Origin: Bordetella parapertussis
Lineage (GTDB): Bacteria > Pseudomonadota > Gammaproteobacteria > Burkholderiales > Burkholderiaceae_A
Assembly (NCBI GenBank): GCA_945901825.1
Contig: CAMDMC010000001.1
Location: 62,001 to 126,000 of the forward strand
Reading direction: 5' to 3'
DNA length: 64,000 nt
Shown: positions 37,321 through 45,657 of the stretch, one piece after another
Position numbering within the stretch: position 1 is the first letter of the stretch
Layout: every line of letters starts with the position of its first letter
Notes under the pieces: generated by a model
What the model was told of the DNA's origin: nothing
The model's database searches: none
What the model saw: the letters and a program-made list of their open reading frames with translations, nothing else
Translations under genes and position numbers: made by a program

Positions 37321-37409
37321 TTGGCGTTAAAAAAAGTGGGTGAAGAGACCTACTCGGGCATTAGAAAATTTACAAAATTCATGACACTATGAAAAAAGTG
37401 TAACGCCAA
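37321..37409. promoter_or_regulatory. Spaced inverted repeat in the fdxA-lutC divergent gap
   Basis: TTGGCGTTA at 37321-37329 is matched exactly, in inverse orientation, by TAACGCCAA at 37401-37409. Between them lies an A/T-rich stretch and a smaller repeat CACT-N8-AGTG. The gap separates divergent fdxA and the LutC-like gene, so paired operator half-sites for a regulator are conceivable; no known motif was recognised. Confidence 0.35.
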
Positions 37410-37488
37410 ACGGCATGTGTTTTTTTAGATCCCTTCAGAGTAGACGTGATTCAGCAGTCGCTTGTCTGATGTAAACCCGGTCTAGGTC

Positions 37489-38163
37489 ATGGACAATTAC
37501 AAGAGTCGAGAGAAAATCCTTTCCCGCATCCGTGCCTCCCAAGGGCACTCCACCGGAAGCCGCCAGCGAGAAGTCGGGGCGGCCCAGGCCTATCTGGCCT
37601 ACCACCCCGTTGGCCCCCAACCGGTGGTCGATGGTGACCTAGCGGCCCGGTTTGAGGCGCAGTCGCGCCGGCTTTCGGCATCCGTGGCGCGGCTTGACTC
37701 CATCGCCTCGGTACCCACGGAGGTGGCTCGATACCTGCGGTCCGAGGGCCTTGCCTCCCGAGCAATCTGCTGGGGCGAGTTCCAGGGTCTGGATTGGAAA
37801 GCGCAGGGGCTCGACGTCGAGGCCAGGCCCCCCGTGCGGGATGAGCCTGAGCCCGATCTGGTGGGTATCACCGGTTGCTTTGCGGCGATCGCTGAGACGG
37901 GAACGCTTGCCATGGTTTCTGGCGCCTCAACCCCCGCATCCATGACCCTGCTGCCCGAAACCCACATCGCGCTTGTTCCTGCCTCCCGTATCGTTCCGTA
38001 TATGGAGACGGTTTTTGGGATGCTGCGCAAAGAACTCGATCGTCTGCCTCGGGCGCTGAACTTCATTTCAGGCCCTTCAAGAACGGCTGATATTGAGCAG
38101 ACGCTTGTCCTTGGAGCTCATGGGCCTTACAGGGTGCACATTATTATTTTGGAGAGTGACTAA
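37489..38163 (+). CDS. lutC: LutC/YkgG (LUD domain) family protein
   Basis: A 224-residue LUD-domain protein related to LutC, one of the three proteins (LutABC) that oxidise lactate in Bacillus and others. The second half carries the family's core VGITGCFAAIAETGTLAMVSGASTPAS (fragments only) and ALVPASRIVPYMETVFGML. LutA and LutB homologues are absent from the window. Its stop overlaps the ATG of the next gene (TAATG), a 2-hydroxyacid dehydrogenase, so the two probably act in one pathway of 2-hydroxy- or 2-oxo-acid metabolism. Confidence 0.8.
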   Translation: MDNYKSREKILSRIRASQGHSTGSRQREVGAAQAYLAYHPVGPQPVVDGDLAARFEAQSRRLSASVARLDSIASVPTEVARYLRSEGLASRAICWGEFQGLDWKAQGLDVEARPPVRDEPEPDLVGITGCFAAIAETGTLAMVSGASTPASMTLLPETHIALVPASRIVPYMETVFGMLRKELDRLPRALNFISGPSRTADIEQTLVLGAHGPYRVHIIILESD

Positions 38164-39116
38164 TGCCGTTGCCCAAGTTATTAATCACGCGGCGTGTCTA
38201 CGACTCCGTGCTCGACAGCCTCTCGGGCGCATTTGACATTCAGCACAACCAAGACAAAGACGAGCCCCTAACCAAGCCTGACCTTATTCAAAAACTCGCA
38301 GACAAAGACTACCTGCTCTCAACAGTGGTGGACCGAATCGACGAGGAGGTTCTTGCGGCTGCACCCAGCCTTAAATGCATTGCCTCGGGCGCTGTGGGCA
38401 CGAACAACATTGACCTCAAAGCCTGCACCGACCGCGGTATTGCGGTCACCAACACGCCCGATGTCTTAACCGAAACCACAGCAGACTTCGCCTGGGCTTT
38501 ACTTATGGCCACGGCTCGAAGGCTGACCGAGGCCGAGCAGTACCTTCGTCGCGGCCAATGGAAGGGCTGGTCCTTCGATCAACTCACCGGGGTCGATGTC
38601 TATGGCTCCACCTTGGGCATCTTGGGAATGGGCCGAATTGGCTCAGCCATTGCGCGCAGGGCCCAGGGCTTTGGCATGACGGTGCTTTACCACAACCGCC
38701 GCCCAGCAAGCGATGAGGCCAGGGCGCGTTACGTGGAGAAGGATGTCCTTTTTAAAGAGTCTGATTTTGTTGTGCTTGTGGTGCCTTATTCACCCCAGAC
38801 CCATCATATTGTGGCCGCTAAAGAGTTGGCGCTTATGAAGACTTCGGCCTGCCTCGTCAACATTGCCCGAGGGGGTGTGGTGGACGACAAGGCTCTGGTA
38901 CAGGCCCTTGAATCCGGGGCAATTCGAGCCGCAGGCCTTGATGTTTTTGAGGGTGAGCCTGCCTTCGACCCTGGTTTTCTTCCGCTAAGCAATGTCGTGC
39001 TCACGCCCCATATTGCCAGCTCCACCCGGGCAACCCGTGGCGCCATGATGCAACTCGCGGCCGACAACCTTCTGGCCCATGCGCAGGGCCGGGCCCTTCT
39101 TACCCAGGTTGTCTAG
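38163..39116 (+). CDS. D-isomer-specific 2-hydroxyacid dehydrogenase
   Basis: An NAD(P)-dependent dehydrogenase of 317 residues, closest in look to glyoxylate/hydroxypyruvate or 2-ketogluconate reductases. Rossmann motif GILGMGRIGSAIARRA (about 145-160) is followed by NRR, which suggests NADP preference. The catalytic trio is present: Arg in NIARGGVVDD, Glu in DVFEGEP, His in LTPHIASSTR. It is translationally coupled to the LutC-like gene upstream. The exact substrate cannot be read from sequence. Confidence 0.88.
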   Translation: MPLPKLLITRRVYDSVLDSLSGAFDIQHNQDKDEPLTKPDLIQKLADKDYLLSTVVDRIDEEVLAAAPSLKCIASGAVGTNNIDLKACTDRGIAVTNTPDVLTETTADFAWALLMATARRLTEAEQYLRRGQWKGWSFDQLTGVDVYGSTLGILGMGRIGSAIARRAQGFGMTVLYHNRRPASDEARARYVEKDVLFKESDFVVLVVPYSPQTHHIVAAKELALMKTSACLVNIARGGVVDDKALVQALESGAIRAAGLDVFEGEPAFDPGFLPLSNVVLTPHIASSTRATRGAMMQLAADNLLAHAQGRALLTQVV

Positions 39117-39125
39117 GTTTTACGA

Positions 39126-39131
39126 TATAAT
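39126..39131 (+). promoter_or_regulatory. -10 element of the rpsF operon promoter
   Basis: A perfect TATAAT within ACGATATAATTCGCGC lies 118 bases before the rpsF start. No good -35 hexamer is found at 16-18 bases spacing. It begins only a few bases after the upstream stop codon, where a ribosomal-protein operon promoter would be expected. Confidence 0.45.
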
Positions 39132-39198
39132 TCGCGCTCCTTGCCACACCGGTTGATTCTTTGGTGGCCTGGGCATGCTTACAGTGTTTTTAAGCGTG

Positions 39199-39235
39199 TC
39201 ACGGGTCCCCCCGGGTGGCTTTAACCACGAGGCGA
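39199..39235 (+). promoter_or_regulatory. Possible S6:S18 autoregulatory leader structure
   Basis: In the rpsF leader, a C-rich stretch (GGGTCCCCCCGGG) is followed by the small hairpin GTGG-CTTTAA-CCAC. Bacterial rpsF leaders are known to fold a motif with an exposed CCG that binds the S6:S18 complex and represses the operon. The composition and position agree, but I could not verify the fold. Confidence 0.3.
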
Positions 39236-39248
39236 AAGGAGTGCGCGT

Positions 39249-39629
39249 ATGCGGCACTACGAAGTTATTTTTATTGTTCATCCCGATCAAAGTGAGCAGG
39301 TTCCTGCAATGATCGAGCGGTATTCTGCAACCGTTACCGGCCAAGGCGGCAAGGTTCACCGCCTCGAAGACTGGGGGCGTCGTCAGATGTCCTACCCTAT
39401 TCAGAAAATGGCAAAAGCCCACTATGTTTTGATGAACATCGAGTGCGGCCAGACCGAACTCTCCGAACTTGAGCATGCCTTCCGGTTCAACGATGCGGTG
39501 CTCAGGCACTTGGTTGTGAGCATGAAGAAGGCTGAAACCGAGGCGTCGCCCATGATTAAAATCATTCAGCGCGAAGAGTCTCGAAAGCTTATGCCCGAGT
39601 CACCGGTGGCAAGCCAAGTACCGGCCTAA
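39249..39629 (+). CDS. rpsF: 30S ribosomal protein S6
   Basis: S6 binds the platform of the 30S subunit together with S18. The first residues [18 protein letters not shown] and the segment [24 protein letters not shown] (fragments) are characteristic. 126 residues with a C-terminal tail after the conserved LRHLVV. AAGGAG precedes the ATG. First gene of rpsF-priB-rpsR-rplI-dnaB. Confidence 0.97.
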   Translation: MRHYEVIFIVHPDQSEQVPAMIERYSATVTGQGGKVHRLEDWGRRQMSYPIQKMAKAHYVLMNIECGQTELSELEHAFRFNDAVLRHLVVSMKKAETEASPMIKIIQREESRKLMPESPVASQVPA

Positions 39630-39690
39630 GCCCACGACGCTGCATTCGTTTTCCAATTGATGGACTCAGCTTTTCCTTTTGGAGCCGACT

Positions 39691-40032
39691 TTGAAGCCCG
39701 GCGTTCGCGCGAATCAACTCATTCTGGTGGGACGTCTGCATGATCGGAAAGACCTTCGAGTCCTGCCAACTGGCGTACCTATTTTTGAGTGCACCTTGTG
39801 GCATGAGTCGGAGGTTACCGAGGCCAATGCCAGCCGTTCGCTTGGTTTTTTATTGGCGGTGCGAGCGCTTGGTTCCGTGGCTGAGCGCATTGCTCGGCTT
39901 CAAACCGGTACCTCCATTCGTGCCTGGGGCTTTGTTGCCCCGCGTCGCCAGGCAAAGCTAGAGTCTGCCGAACAGGCACGTGTTGCGTCTAACCTCATTT
40001 TCACTATTAACGAATTTACCCTTGGAGAATAA
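39691..40032 (+). CDS. priB: Primosomal replication protein PriB
   Basis: PriB is a small OB-fold protein that binds single-stranded DNA and links PriA to DnaT/DnaB at replication restart. The core NQLILVGRL, PIFECTLWHES and LAVRALGSVAERIARL fits the PriB/SSB-like family, and the place between rpsF and rpsR is diagnostic. The start is uncertain. TTG at 39691 has GGAG seven bases upstream and gives 113 residues; a TTG four codons earlier is also in frame. Confidence 0.85.
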   Translation: MKPGVRANQLILVGRLHDRKDLRVLPTGVPIFECTLWHESEVTEANASRSLGFLLAVRALGSVAERIARLQTGTSIRAWGFVAPRRQAKLESAEQARVASNLIFTINEFTLGE

Positions 40033-40035
40033 ACA

Positions 40036-40311
40036 ATGGCCTTTATGAAGAAATCTTTCGACAAAAGGAAGCCTCGTCGTCCAGCCCAGTCCGCCCTGTT
40101 TAAACGTAAGCGTGTCTGTCGCTTTACCGCTGATAAGGTTGAGACGATTGATTACAAAGACATCGATACCCTGCGCGACTTCGTAACTGAGACAGGAAAG
40201 ATCATCCCGGCACGTATCACGGGCACCAGCGCGCGCTATCAGCGTCAGCTCACCACGGCAATTAAGCGGGCTCGTTTCCTTGCGCTCATTGCCTTTACCG
40301 ACAACCATTAA
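40036..40311 (+). CDS. rpsR: 30S ribosomal protein S18
   Basis: S18 pairs with S6 on the 30S platform. The conserved core is seen in [46 protein letters not shown] (fragments). 91 residues with a basic N terminus. It starts four bases after priB and has GGAG upstream. Confidence 0.97.
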   Translation: MAFMKKSFDKRKPRRPAQSALFKRKRVCRFTADKVETIDYKDIDTLRDFVTETGKIIPARITGTSARYQRQLTTAIKRARFLALIAFTDNH

Positions 40312-40331
40312 GCATTCATAAGGGACGAATC

Positions 40332-40784
40332 ATGCAAGTCATACTTCTTGATAAAGTCGTGAACCTTGGCCAGTTAGGCGAGGTGGTGCGAGTCAAAGAC
40401 GGCTACGGCCGAAATTTTCTCATTCCTCAGGGCATGGCGCGTCGAGCGACTCAAAAGGCAATTGCCGAGTTCGAGGCCCGTCGTGCAGAGCTCGAGCGGC
40501 TTGCAGCCGAAAAGCTTTCTACGGCCAAGGCGCTGTGTGCCAAGCTTGATGGCCTGCTTGTCGAAATTCGTCAAAAGGCAGGCGTAGATGGCCGTTTGTT
40601 TGGCTCGGTCACGAATGCCGACATTGCCGATGCGCTGAAGGTCAAAGGACTTGAGGTCCTCAAGGCGCAGGTCCGTATGCCTAACGGCCCCATAAAGGCC
40701 ATTGGTGAGGTTCAGCTTGAGGTTGCGCCTCACACCGATGCGGTTGCCAACATTACGGTTCGAGTAATTGGAGAAACTGTATAA
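40332..40784 (+). CDS. rplI: 50S ribosomal protein L9
   Basis: L9 has two domains linked by a long helix. The N-terminal domain is clear: [36 protein letters not shown] (only quoted in pieces: [16 protein letters not shown]). The central helix spans about 40-75 and the C-terminal domain ends in [15 protein letters not shown]. 150 residues. Its TAA stop overlaps the apparent AUA start of dnaB (ATAA). Confidence 0.96.
   Translation: MQVILLDKVVNLGQLGEVVRVKDGYGRNFLIPQGMARRATQKAIAEFEARRAELERLAAEKLSTAKALCAKLDGLLVEIRQKAGVDGRLFGSVTNADIADALKVKGLEVLKAQVRMPNGPIKAIGEVQLEVAPHTDAVANITVRVIGETV
40770..40783 (+). promoter_or_regulatory. Ribosome binding site and AUA initiation codon of dnaB
   Basis: GGAG at 40770-40773 is seven bases ahead of ATA at 40781-40783. 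The ATA is followed in frame by codons for [17 protein letters not shown], the conserved DnaB N terminus. No ATG, GTG, TTG or CTG exists in this frame between the upstream in-frame TGA (40718) and that conserved segment. ATA overlaps the rplI stop as ATAA, the position where ATGA would be ordinary. Confidence 0.6.
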
Positions 40785-42163
40785 CTGAGGAAGACCTTCC
40801 ACTCCGATTACCCCCGCACTCGGCCCAGGCCGAGGCGGCGGTATTGGGAGGGTTGTTGCTCGACAATGGTGCCTGGGATCGCGTTGGTGATCTTCTCTCG
40901 GCCCAACACTTTTACCGCTCCGATCATCGCCTCACCTACGAGGCCATCACCAAGCTCGTTGAGCTTGCCCGTCCGGCAGACGTCGTTACCGTTTTTGAAT
41001 ACCTGCAGCAGCTCGGTCAGGCCGAAGAGGCGGGCGGTCTTGCTTACTTAAACAAGCTTGCTCAAGATGCCTCATCGGCCGTTAATATTCGGCGTTATGC
41101 CGAAATTATTCGAGATCGCGCAGTTCTGCGTCAGCTCGTAACGGTAAGTGATGAGATTGCCACAACGGCCCTCAATCCTGAAGGACGTGAGACACGCCAG
41201 ATACTCGACGAGGCTGAGACGAAGATCTTTCGTATTGGTGAAGAGGGCTCGCGCGGGCGCCAAGGCGTTGCCTTGTTCGATGACCTTTTGAAGTCGGTTG
41301 CCCGGCGAATTGACGAGCTTGCCAATAACCCCAACCCATCGGATGTTACGGGGGTCCCCACGGGCTTTGTTGATCTCGATCAAAAAACGGCGGGCATGCA
41401 CGGAGGCGACCTTATTATTGTTGCGGGTCGCCCAAGCATGGGAAAAACCTCTTTAGCCTTAAACATAGGCGAGCATGTTTCCATCGACCAAGGCCTGCCC
41501 ATCGTTATTTTTAGTATGGAGATGGGTGCTGAGCAACTCGCGCTACGCATGCTTTGTTCGGTCGGCCGCATTGATGCCCAGCGTCTGCGAACGGGCAGGC
41601 TGGCGGATGACGACTGGGACAAACTTACCCATTCTTTGGAGCGCATGAAGGGTGTACCCGTCTACATTGACGAGACGCCTGCCTTGAACCCACTTGAGCT
41701 ACGTTCGCGGGCGCGCCGGGTTGCGCGACAGTCGGGCGGGTTAAAACTTATTATTGTTGACTACATTCAGCTCATGAGCGCCTCAAGCTCTGGCGAAAAC
41801 CGAACCACTGAAATTTCCGAAATTACCCGGTCGTTGAAGAGTCTTGCCAAAGAGCTCGACTGCCCGGTGATTGCGCTTTCGCAGTTAAACCGAACCGTTG
41901 AGCAGCGCACCGATAAACGGCCGGTCATGAGCGACCTTCGTGAGTCGGGCGCCATTGAGCAAGATGCCGATGTCATTCTTTTTATTTATCGCGATGAGGT
42001 CTACCGGCCGGACAGTCCCGATAAGGGAGTTGCAGAGATTATTATTGGTAAGCAGCGAAACGGTCCTATTGGAACCGTTCGCCTTACCTTTTTGGGTTCT
42101 TACACTAAGTTCGAGAACCACGCTGCCCCGCCGCCGAGTCATTACGGTGGGGGTGCCTTCTAG
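40781..42163 (+). CDS. dnaB: Replicative DNA helicase DnaB (apparent AUA start)
   Basis: DnaB is the hexameric 5'-3' helicase of the replication fork. The N-terminal collar domain begins [24 protein letters not shown]; the RecA-like domain has Walker [12 protein letters not shown], Walker [11 protein letters not shown], and the motifs [12 protein letters not shown] and [14 protein letters not shown]. 460 residues from the AUA. The first ordinary start (TTG at 40844) would delete about 21 residues, including conserved ones, and has no ribosome binding site. I therefore infer initiation at AUA, or a sequencing error of ATG. Last gene of the rpsF operon, as usual in betaproteobacteria. Confidence 0.93.
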   Translation: MTEEDLPLRLPPHSAQAEAAVLGGLLLDNGAWDRVGDLLSAQHFYRSDHRLTYEAITKLVELARPADVVTVFEYLQQLGQAEEAGGLAYLNKLAQDASSAVNIRRYAEIIRDRAVLRQLVTVSDEIATTALNPEGRETRQILDEAETKIFRIGEEGSRGRQGVALFDDLLKSVARRIDELANNPNPSDVTGVPTGFVDLDQKTAGMHGGDLIIVAGRPSMGKTSLALNIGEHVSIDQGLPIVIFSMEMGAEQLALRMLCSVGRIDAQRLRTGRLADDDWDKLTHSLERMKGVPVYIDETPALNPLELRSRARRVARQSGGLKLIIVDYIQLMSASSSGENRTTEISEITRSLKSLAKELDCPVIALSQLNRTVEQRTDKRPVMSDLRESGAIEQDADVILFIYRDEVYRPDSPDKGVAEIIIGKQRNGPIGTVRLTFLGSYTKFENHAAPPPSHYGGGAF

Positions 42164-42188
42164 GAATACAAGGGTACCCAGCTAGTAG

Positions 42189-42608
42189 CTACCAGCTACC
42201 GGTATTGGTCATGCTCTTCCATGGCTGGGCCGGTGCAAGGGGTTCACCTTTTTGTAGCAGTTCAATCGAGATACTGTCGGGCGAACGAACAAAGGCCATG
42301 TAGCCGTCACGTGGAGGTCGGAGAATGGTGACTCCGTGGTCGGCGAGTTGCTGACATTTCTCGTAAATATTGTCGACGGCAAATGCCACATGGCCGAAGT
42401 TGCGCCCGCCTTGGTAGTCTTCGGGGTCCCAGTTGTAGGTGAGCTCAAGCTGGGCCTCAGGACTTTCCGGGGCAGCAAGAAAGACCAAAGTAAACCGGCC
42501 TGAGGGAACCTCTTTGCGACGCAGCTCAGCAAGGCCTAAGGCCTTGCAATAGAAATCGAGCGATTTCTCTAGGTTGCTAACCCGAATCATGGTGTGCAGG
42601 TATTTCAT
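42189..42608 (-). CDS. gloA: Lactoylglutathione lyase (glyoxalase I)
   Basis: GloA converts the methylglyoxal-glutathione hemithioacetal to S-lactoylglutathione. The 139-residue protein has the paired glyoxalase folds with metal ligands at H5 (YLHTMIRV), the Glu in LELTYNWD, His in FGHVAFAVD and Glu in [22 protein letters not shown] resembles the Ni-dependent E. coli type. It is convergent with dnaB and has a short C-terminal tail of ~10 extra residues. Confidence 0.92.
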   Translation of the reverse strand: MKYLHTMIRVSNLEKSLDFYCKALGLAELRRKEVPSGRFTLVFLAAPESPEAQLELTYNWDPEDYQGGRNFGHVAFAVDNIYEKCQQLADHGVTILRPPRDGYMAFVRSPDSISIELLQKGEPLAPAQPWKSMTNTGSW

Positions 42609-42635
42609 TGCCTCTCCTTGGAAACCTTATTTTAG

Positions 42636-43868
42636 CTAACGAACGCGGTTATTGGCTGCCTTGGCAAGGCCAAGGGCAGTGACCAACCCAAGCCCTAAAG
42701 TTAGGCTGGTCGAAAGCCCAAGGCCTTGGGATGCCATTTCAAAGCCGTACCAGACCTGAGTTGTGCTCATGACGAGAAGACTTACCAGGGCTAAACCTTG
42801 CAGTCGGGCGCTTAGCAGGGAAAGTAGGGCCAAGGCACCTGCGACAAGGCTGAGAAGTGCTGCGTAAAAACCCAGGTCGCTGAGTGCAAGCTGATAATTT
42901 TTATATTGAGTATCAATATAAAAGTAATTAACTAATAAAATGGCAATGGCCATAGGCCTGCATAGCCATCGCCAGGGCGCTAGGGCCTGCCAGGCCTGAG
43001 CCTTAGGAGCACCTTCAGAAGGGGGAGGGTCTGGCGTATAAAAAGCCTTGGGTCGTGGCGTGCCCCCCATGCCTGCGGCAGCCAAAGGAAGTGCGAGCAA
43101 TCGTTCTTTTACCAAGGCGTCGTCTTGCAGGTTACGAAGCCTTGCCGAATAGTCGGTTAGAAACTGATGTTCTGCCCCAGAAACCGAGAGCCGTCGTGAG
43201 AGATCTTCAAGAAGCTCGGCAAAGCTGTGACCAACAAGGCACCAACGCTTATCCAGGGAGTCTGCGGCCACCGACTTCGGCCAGTAGGACTCATAGGCCT
43301 CAAGTGGAATATCAAAGGCCTTACCTACAAAATCGGTTGGTGTTGCAAGCCCCTTGCGACGATAGATGGTTATTGCGGCTTGCGAGTCTCGAAAAAAAAT
43401 ACGCCAGTCATCGGCGGCCGCTGTTACCAGCCGAGGATGATGCAGCTGTGGGTCTGGAATAACCCAGAGCGGTTTTTGAAGAGGAAGTCGCGCGCTTAGT
43501 GCGACCCCGAAGTCAATCATTTTAATCTGCGGTTCGCCCTCCTCGAGTTGATTCACAAGGAGATTACGACAGGCTAGATCGAGATGAAAGACTTCTTGCT
43601 GACAGACCTCTGTTACCGCTTGCACAAGAGGCGGAAGAAGTCGTGAGAGCCAGGCTTTGTGAACGGAGGGTGATTGGGGTAGGTTTGCAATTGCCGTCTC
43701 AAGGCTCGTTCCATCATGGTCCATGGTGAGGCTTTTCTGAACATGGTCCATGGCAAGCACCCTTGGAACGGGCGCATTGCGTTGATGAAGGTCGGCAAGA
43801 ATCTGAGCCTCGCGGTTAAACAAATAGGGCTCATCAAAAACCTTGGTATGACTTAGCTTCGGCGCCAT
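42636..43868 (-). CDS. Protein kinase-like membrane protein (no glycine loop)
   Basis: The N-terminal ~250 residues look like a Hanks-type kinase: Lys9 and Glu20 (NREAQIL) could form the beta3-alphaC salt bridge, the catalytic loop is HLDLACRN (H95, D97, N102), and the metal site is IDFG (D119). The nucleotide-binding glycine-rich loop is missing: only eight residues precede Lys9, and an in-frame TGA lies just upstream of the ATG. The C-terminal ~120 residues form about four membrane helices, after a Pro-rich linker (around 280-295). It ends the minus-strand set FHA-PP2C-kinase; its start overlaps the PP2C stop by 16 bases. Probably a membrane Ser/Thr kinase or pseudokinase paired with the phosphatase. 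410 residues. Confidence 0.75.
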   Translation of the reverse strand: MAPKLSHTKVFDEPYLFNREAQILADLHQRNAPVPRVLAMDHVQKSLTMDHDGTSLETAIANLPQSPSVHKAWLSRLLPPLVQAVTEVCQQEVFHLDLACRNLLVNQLEEGEPQIKMIDFGVALSARLPLQKPLWVIPDPQLHHPRLVTAAADDWRIFFRDSQAAITIYRRKGLATPTDFVGKAFDIPLEAYESYWPKSVAADSLDKRWCLVGHSFAELLEDLSRRLSVSGAEHQFLTDYSARLRNLQDDALVKERLLALPLAAAGMGGTPRPKAFYTPDPPPSEGAPKAQAWQALAPWRWLCRPMAIAILLVNYFYIDTQYKNYQLALSDLGFYAALLSLVAGALALLSLLSARLQGLALVSLLVMSTTQVWYGFEMASQGLGLSTSLTLGLGLVTALGLAKAANNRVR

Positions 43869-44575
43869 ATTAGACAGAGCGAGATGTCATCGTCGCTGCC
43901 GTTACGAAGTGCCCTTTCGCAAAGGCTTTGGGAGAGGAAGTTCAAATCGTCTGGGCTTGGCGCCTCACCGCCTATCATGCTAAGTGTCTGTGTGAAGTCT
44001 GTTTCTGACAGAAAGTCGCCCGCCCCATCGGTGGCAAGGACGACGCAGACATCGCCGGGAAGATCCGCTTGAAAGCAGTTTGGCTCAATGGGAACTGCTG
44101 CTCCAATAAGCTGGCTTGGGTTGCCGTGGGGGTCTTTGTGGCGCGCGAGCCAATGCATAAGCTGCCAGCCTGTCTTTGGCTCATGAAGGAAAACGCCTGC
44201 ATAGCTATCACCAACGCCAAGCAGCCGTATGGAATTCTGCTCGAGCATTGCAAGGCTCACCGTGGCAGCCGACTCTTTTAAATGCGATTCGAGCTTAAGC
44301 CCAAGGTGATAGAGGTACGCACCGAGATGCTTGCGTGTGAGGCTCTTCGAATCGGACGTGACGTTAGGGTCGTCGCGTAAAACCTCGGGCCAGGGGTGCT
44401 CCTGCACAAGAGCCAACTCTCTCACCAGTTCCTTTGCAAACTCGCCACCGTGCGGGGTTCCGTTCGCGCCGTCGCTCAGAACAAAGAGCTTGTCTTGCGG
44501 GGCGGCATGAAAGGCATCAAAGCCCAAATGGCCCTCTGAACCTTGGTTCAGTGAGGTGGCATAGCGAAGCTGCAT
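43853..44575 (-). CDS. PP2C-family protein phosphatase
   Basis: A cytoplasmic Mg/Mn-dependent Ser/Thr phosphatase of about 240 residues. The metal-binding aspartates are retained: D20 (GFDAF, standing for the NED motif), D35 in VLSDGANG, D183 in LATDGAGDF, and D229/D230 near the end in GSDDDISL; SAATVSLAM and LLGVGDSYAG match the middle motifs. I chose ATG 44575 because it begins the fold; an upstream in-frame ATG would overlap the FHA gene and add 30 unrelated residues. It follows the FHA gene by 25 bases and overlaps the kinase gene, so it is likely the kinase's opposing enzyme. Confidence 0.85.
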   Translation of the reverse strand: MQLRYATSLNQGSEGHLGFDAFHAAPQDKLFVLSDGANGTPHGGEFAKELVRELALVQEHPWPEVLRDDPNVTSDSKSLTRKHLGAYLYHLGLKLESHLKESAATVSLAMLEQNSIRLLGVGDSYAGVFLHEPKTGWQLMHWLARHKDPHGNPSQLIGAAVPIEPNCFQADLPGDVCVVLATDGAGDFLSETDFTQTLSMIGGEAPSPDDLNFLSQSLCERALRNGSDDDISLCLIWRRS

Positions 44576-44600
44576 CGAAGTAAAAGGAGCCCGGCTTGGT

Positions 44601-45629
44601 CTAGACAGCGCTAGGCCGTGGTGTTGCGCTTGAGGGGGTTGCCCTGCGCCCCATGGCCTTTCCAAGGGTTACCCGCGGGAAGTCTGCTGGGTCGGCTTCC
44701 ATTGCCTGCTTGCGTGTCTCGGCGGTCATTCCGAAGATGAGTTCAGCCTCCGAATGCCTGGGCATGGAGTAGATGGTTGAGGGCCGAAGAAGCTGGCTGC
44801 CTGACGATAGGCAGGACAGGGTGGCTGCATCGTGCAGGAAAAAATAAGTGTCCTCAAGAACGTTCATGACGACCAGATGGCGACGAGAGACATACCGGCC
44901 ATGCAGACTTACAAACTGCAGGCCTTCAAGCTCGGTCTCGCTGGGGGGCTCACGCCCGATAAGAACAGGGCTTCTGAGTTCAAGGGTGCGCTGGCCCTGT
45001 GCATCGTGGATGGAGAGGATGAGCCCTGTGCCCCTCGCCTCCGAAGAGCTGGCTCGCCGTCCGCCGGGAAGACCTGGTGGGCCGTTGGCAGGTTCTGTTT
45101 GGGCATCTGCAGAGGGCATTCGGGAATGCTCTTTCGCAACGGGACCTTTTAAGGCGACCTGGGCCTGAAACTGATGTCGCCGCCCGCGCAAGGAGATCTG
45201 AAAGGTCTCGTCCTGCGTGGGCTGCTCGAAACTCTGGTCGGTCAGCTGAATGCTTGGCAGAAAATCGTCGGCGACAACCACCGTGGAACCCCGGGCCGAG
45301 CGATATTCCGATTCAAGTATTGAGCGAAAAAAATGATTCCTGAACTCGGGGTCAATCTCGCTGTGAACCCTTAAGAAACCTTCGAGCGACTCCGAGGCCT
45401 GCTTATCGAGTGGTGTGATGACAATTCCATCAATAAGAAAATGGCTTTTATCAAGAATGCTACTTAAGTAATTCTGCTCGCGGCTTTCAAGTTCTTTTAA
45501 AACAGCCTGAGAGACCACACCTTTGAGCTCAAGGCCAAGCGCATCTGCGAAACTGTCGGTCCGCAGTCGTTTTGACGCCGATGCGGGGTCCGGGCTGTTA
45601 TGGTTACGAAATAAACGCGAGAACACCAT
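44601..45629 (-). CDS. FHA-domain protein
   Basis: The C-terminal part (about 205-300) is a forkhead-associated domain, which binds phosphothreonine: LIGREP (G225-R226), YVSRRHLVV (S248, H251). The usual NGT segment after the third strand is degenerate (SCLSSGSQL). Residues ~25-130 form a separate N-terminal domain (FLIDGIVITPLDKQ, then FRNHFFRSILE), loosely similar in layout to the N-terminal domain of actinobacterial FhaA; this is an eye judgement. A low-complexity linker lies at 165-200 and a basic tail after 320. 342 residues from ATG 45629. First gene of the minus set; divergent from the SEDS gene with 28 bases between starts. Confidence 0.8.
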   Translation of the reverse strand: MVFSRLFRNHNSPDPASASKRLRTDSFADALGLELKGVVSQAVLKELESREQNYLSSILDKSHFLIDGIVITPLDKQASESLEGFLRVHSEIDPEFRNHFFRSILESEYRSARGSTVVVADDFLPSIQLTDQSFEQPTQDETFQISLRGRRHQFQAQVALKGPVAKEHSRMPSADAQTEPANGPPGLPGGRRASSSEARGTGLILSIHDAQGQRTLELRSPVLIGREPPSETELEGLQFVSLHGRYVSRRHLVVMNVLEDTYFFLHDAATLSCLSSGSQLLRPSTIYSMPRHSEAELIFGMTAETRKQAMEADPADFPRVTLGKAMGRRATPSSATPRPSAV

Positions 45630-45657
45630 CTTTAGGTCTGCTCCATGATGTATTGCT

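Noticed and set aside
42636-45629. Assignment of the FHA/PP2C/kinase genes to a type VI secretion system
   Set aside because: The trio occurs in type VI loci, but no tss/hcp/vgrG gene lies within the window and the divergent partner genes are SEDS and PBP types.
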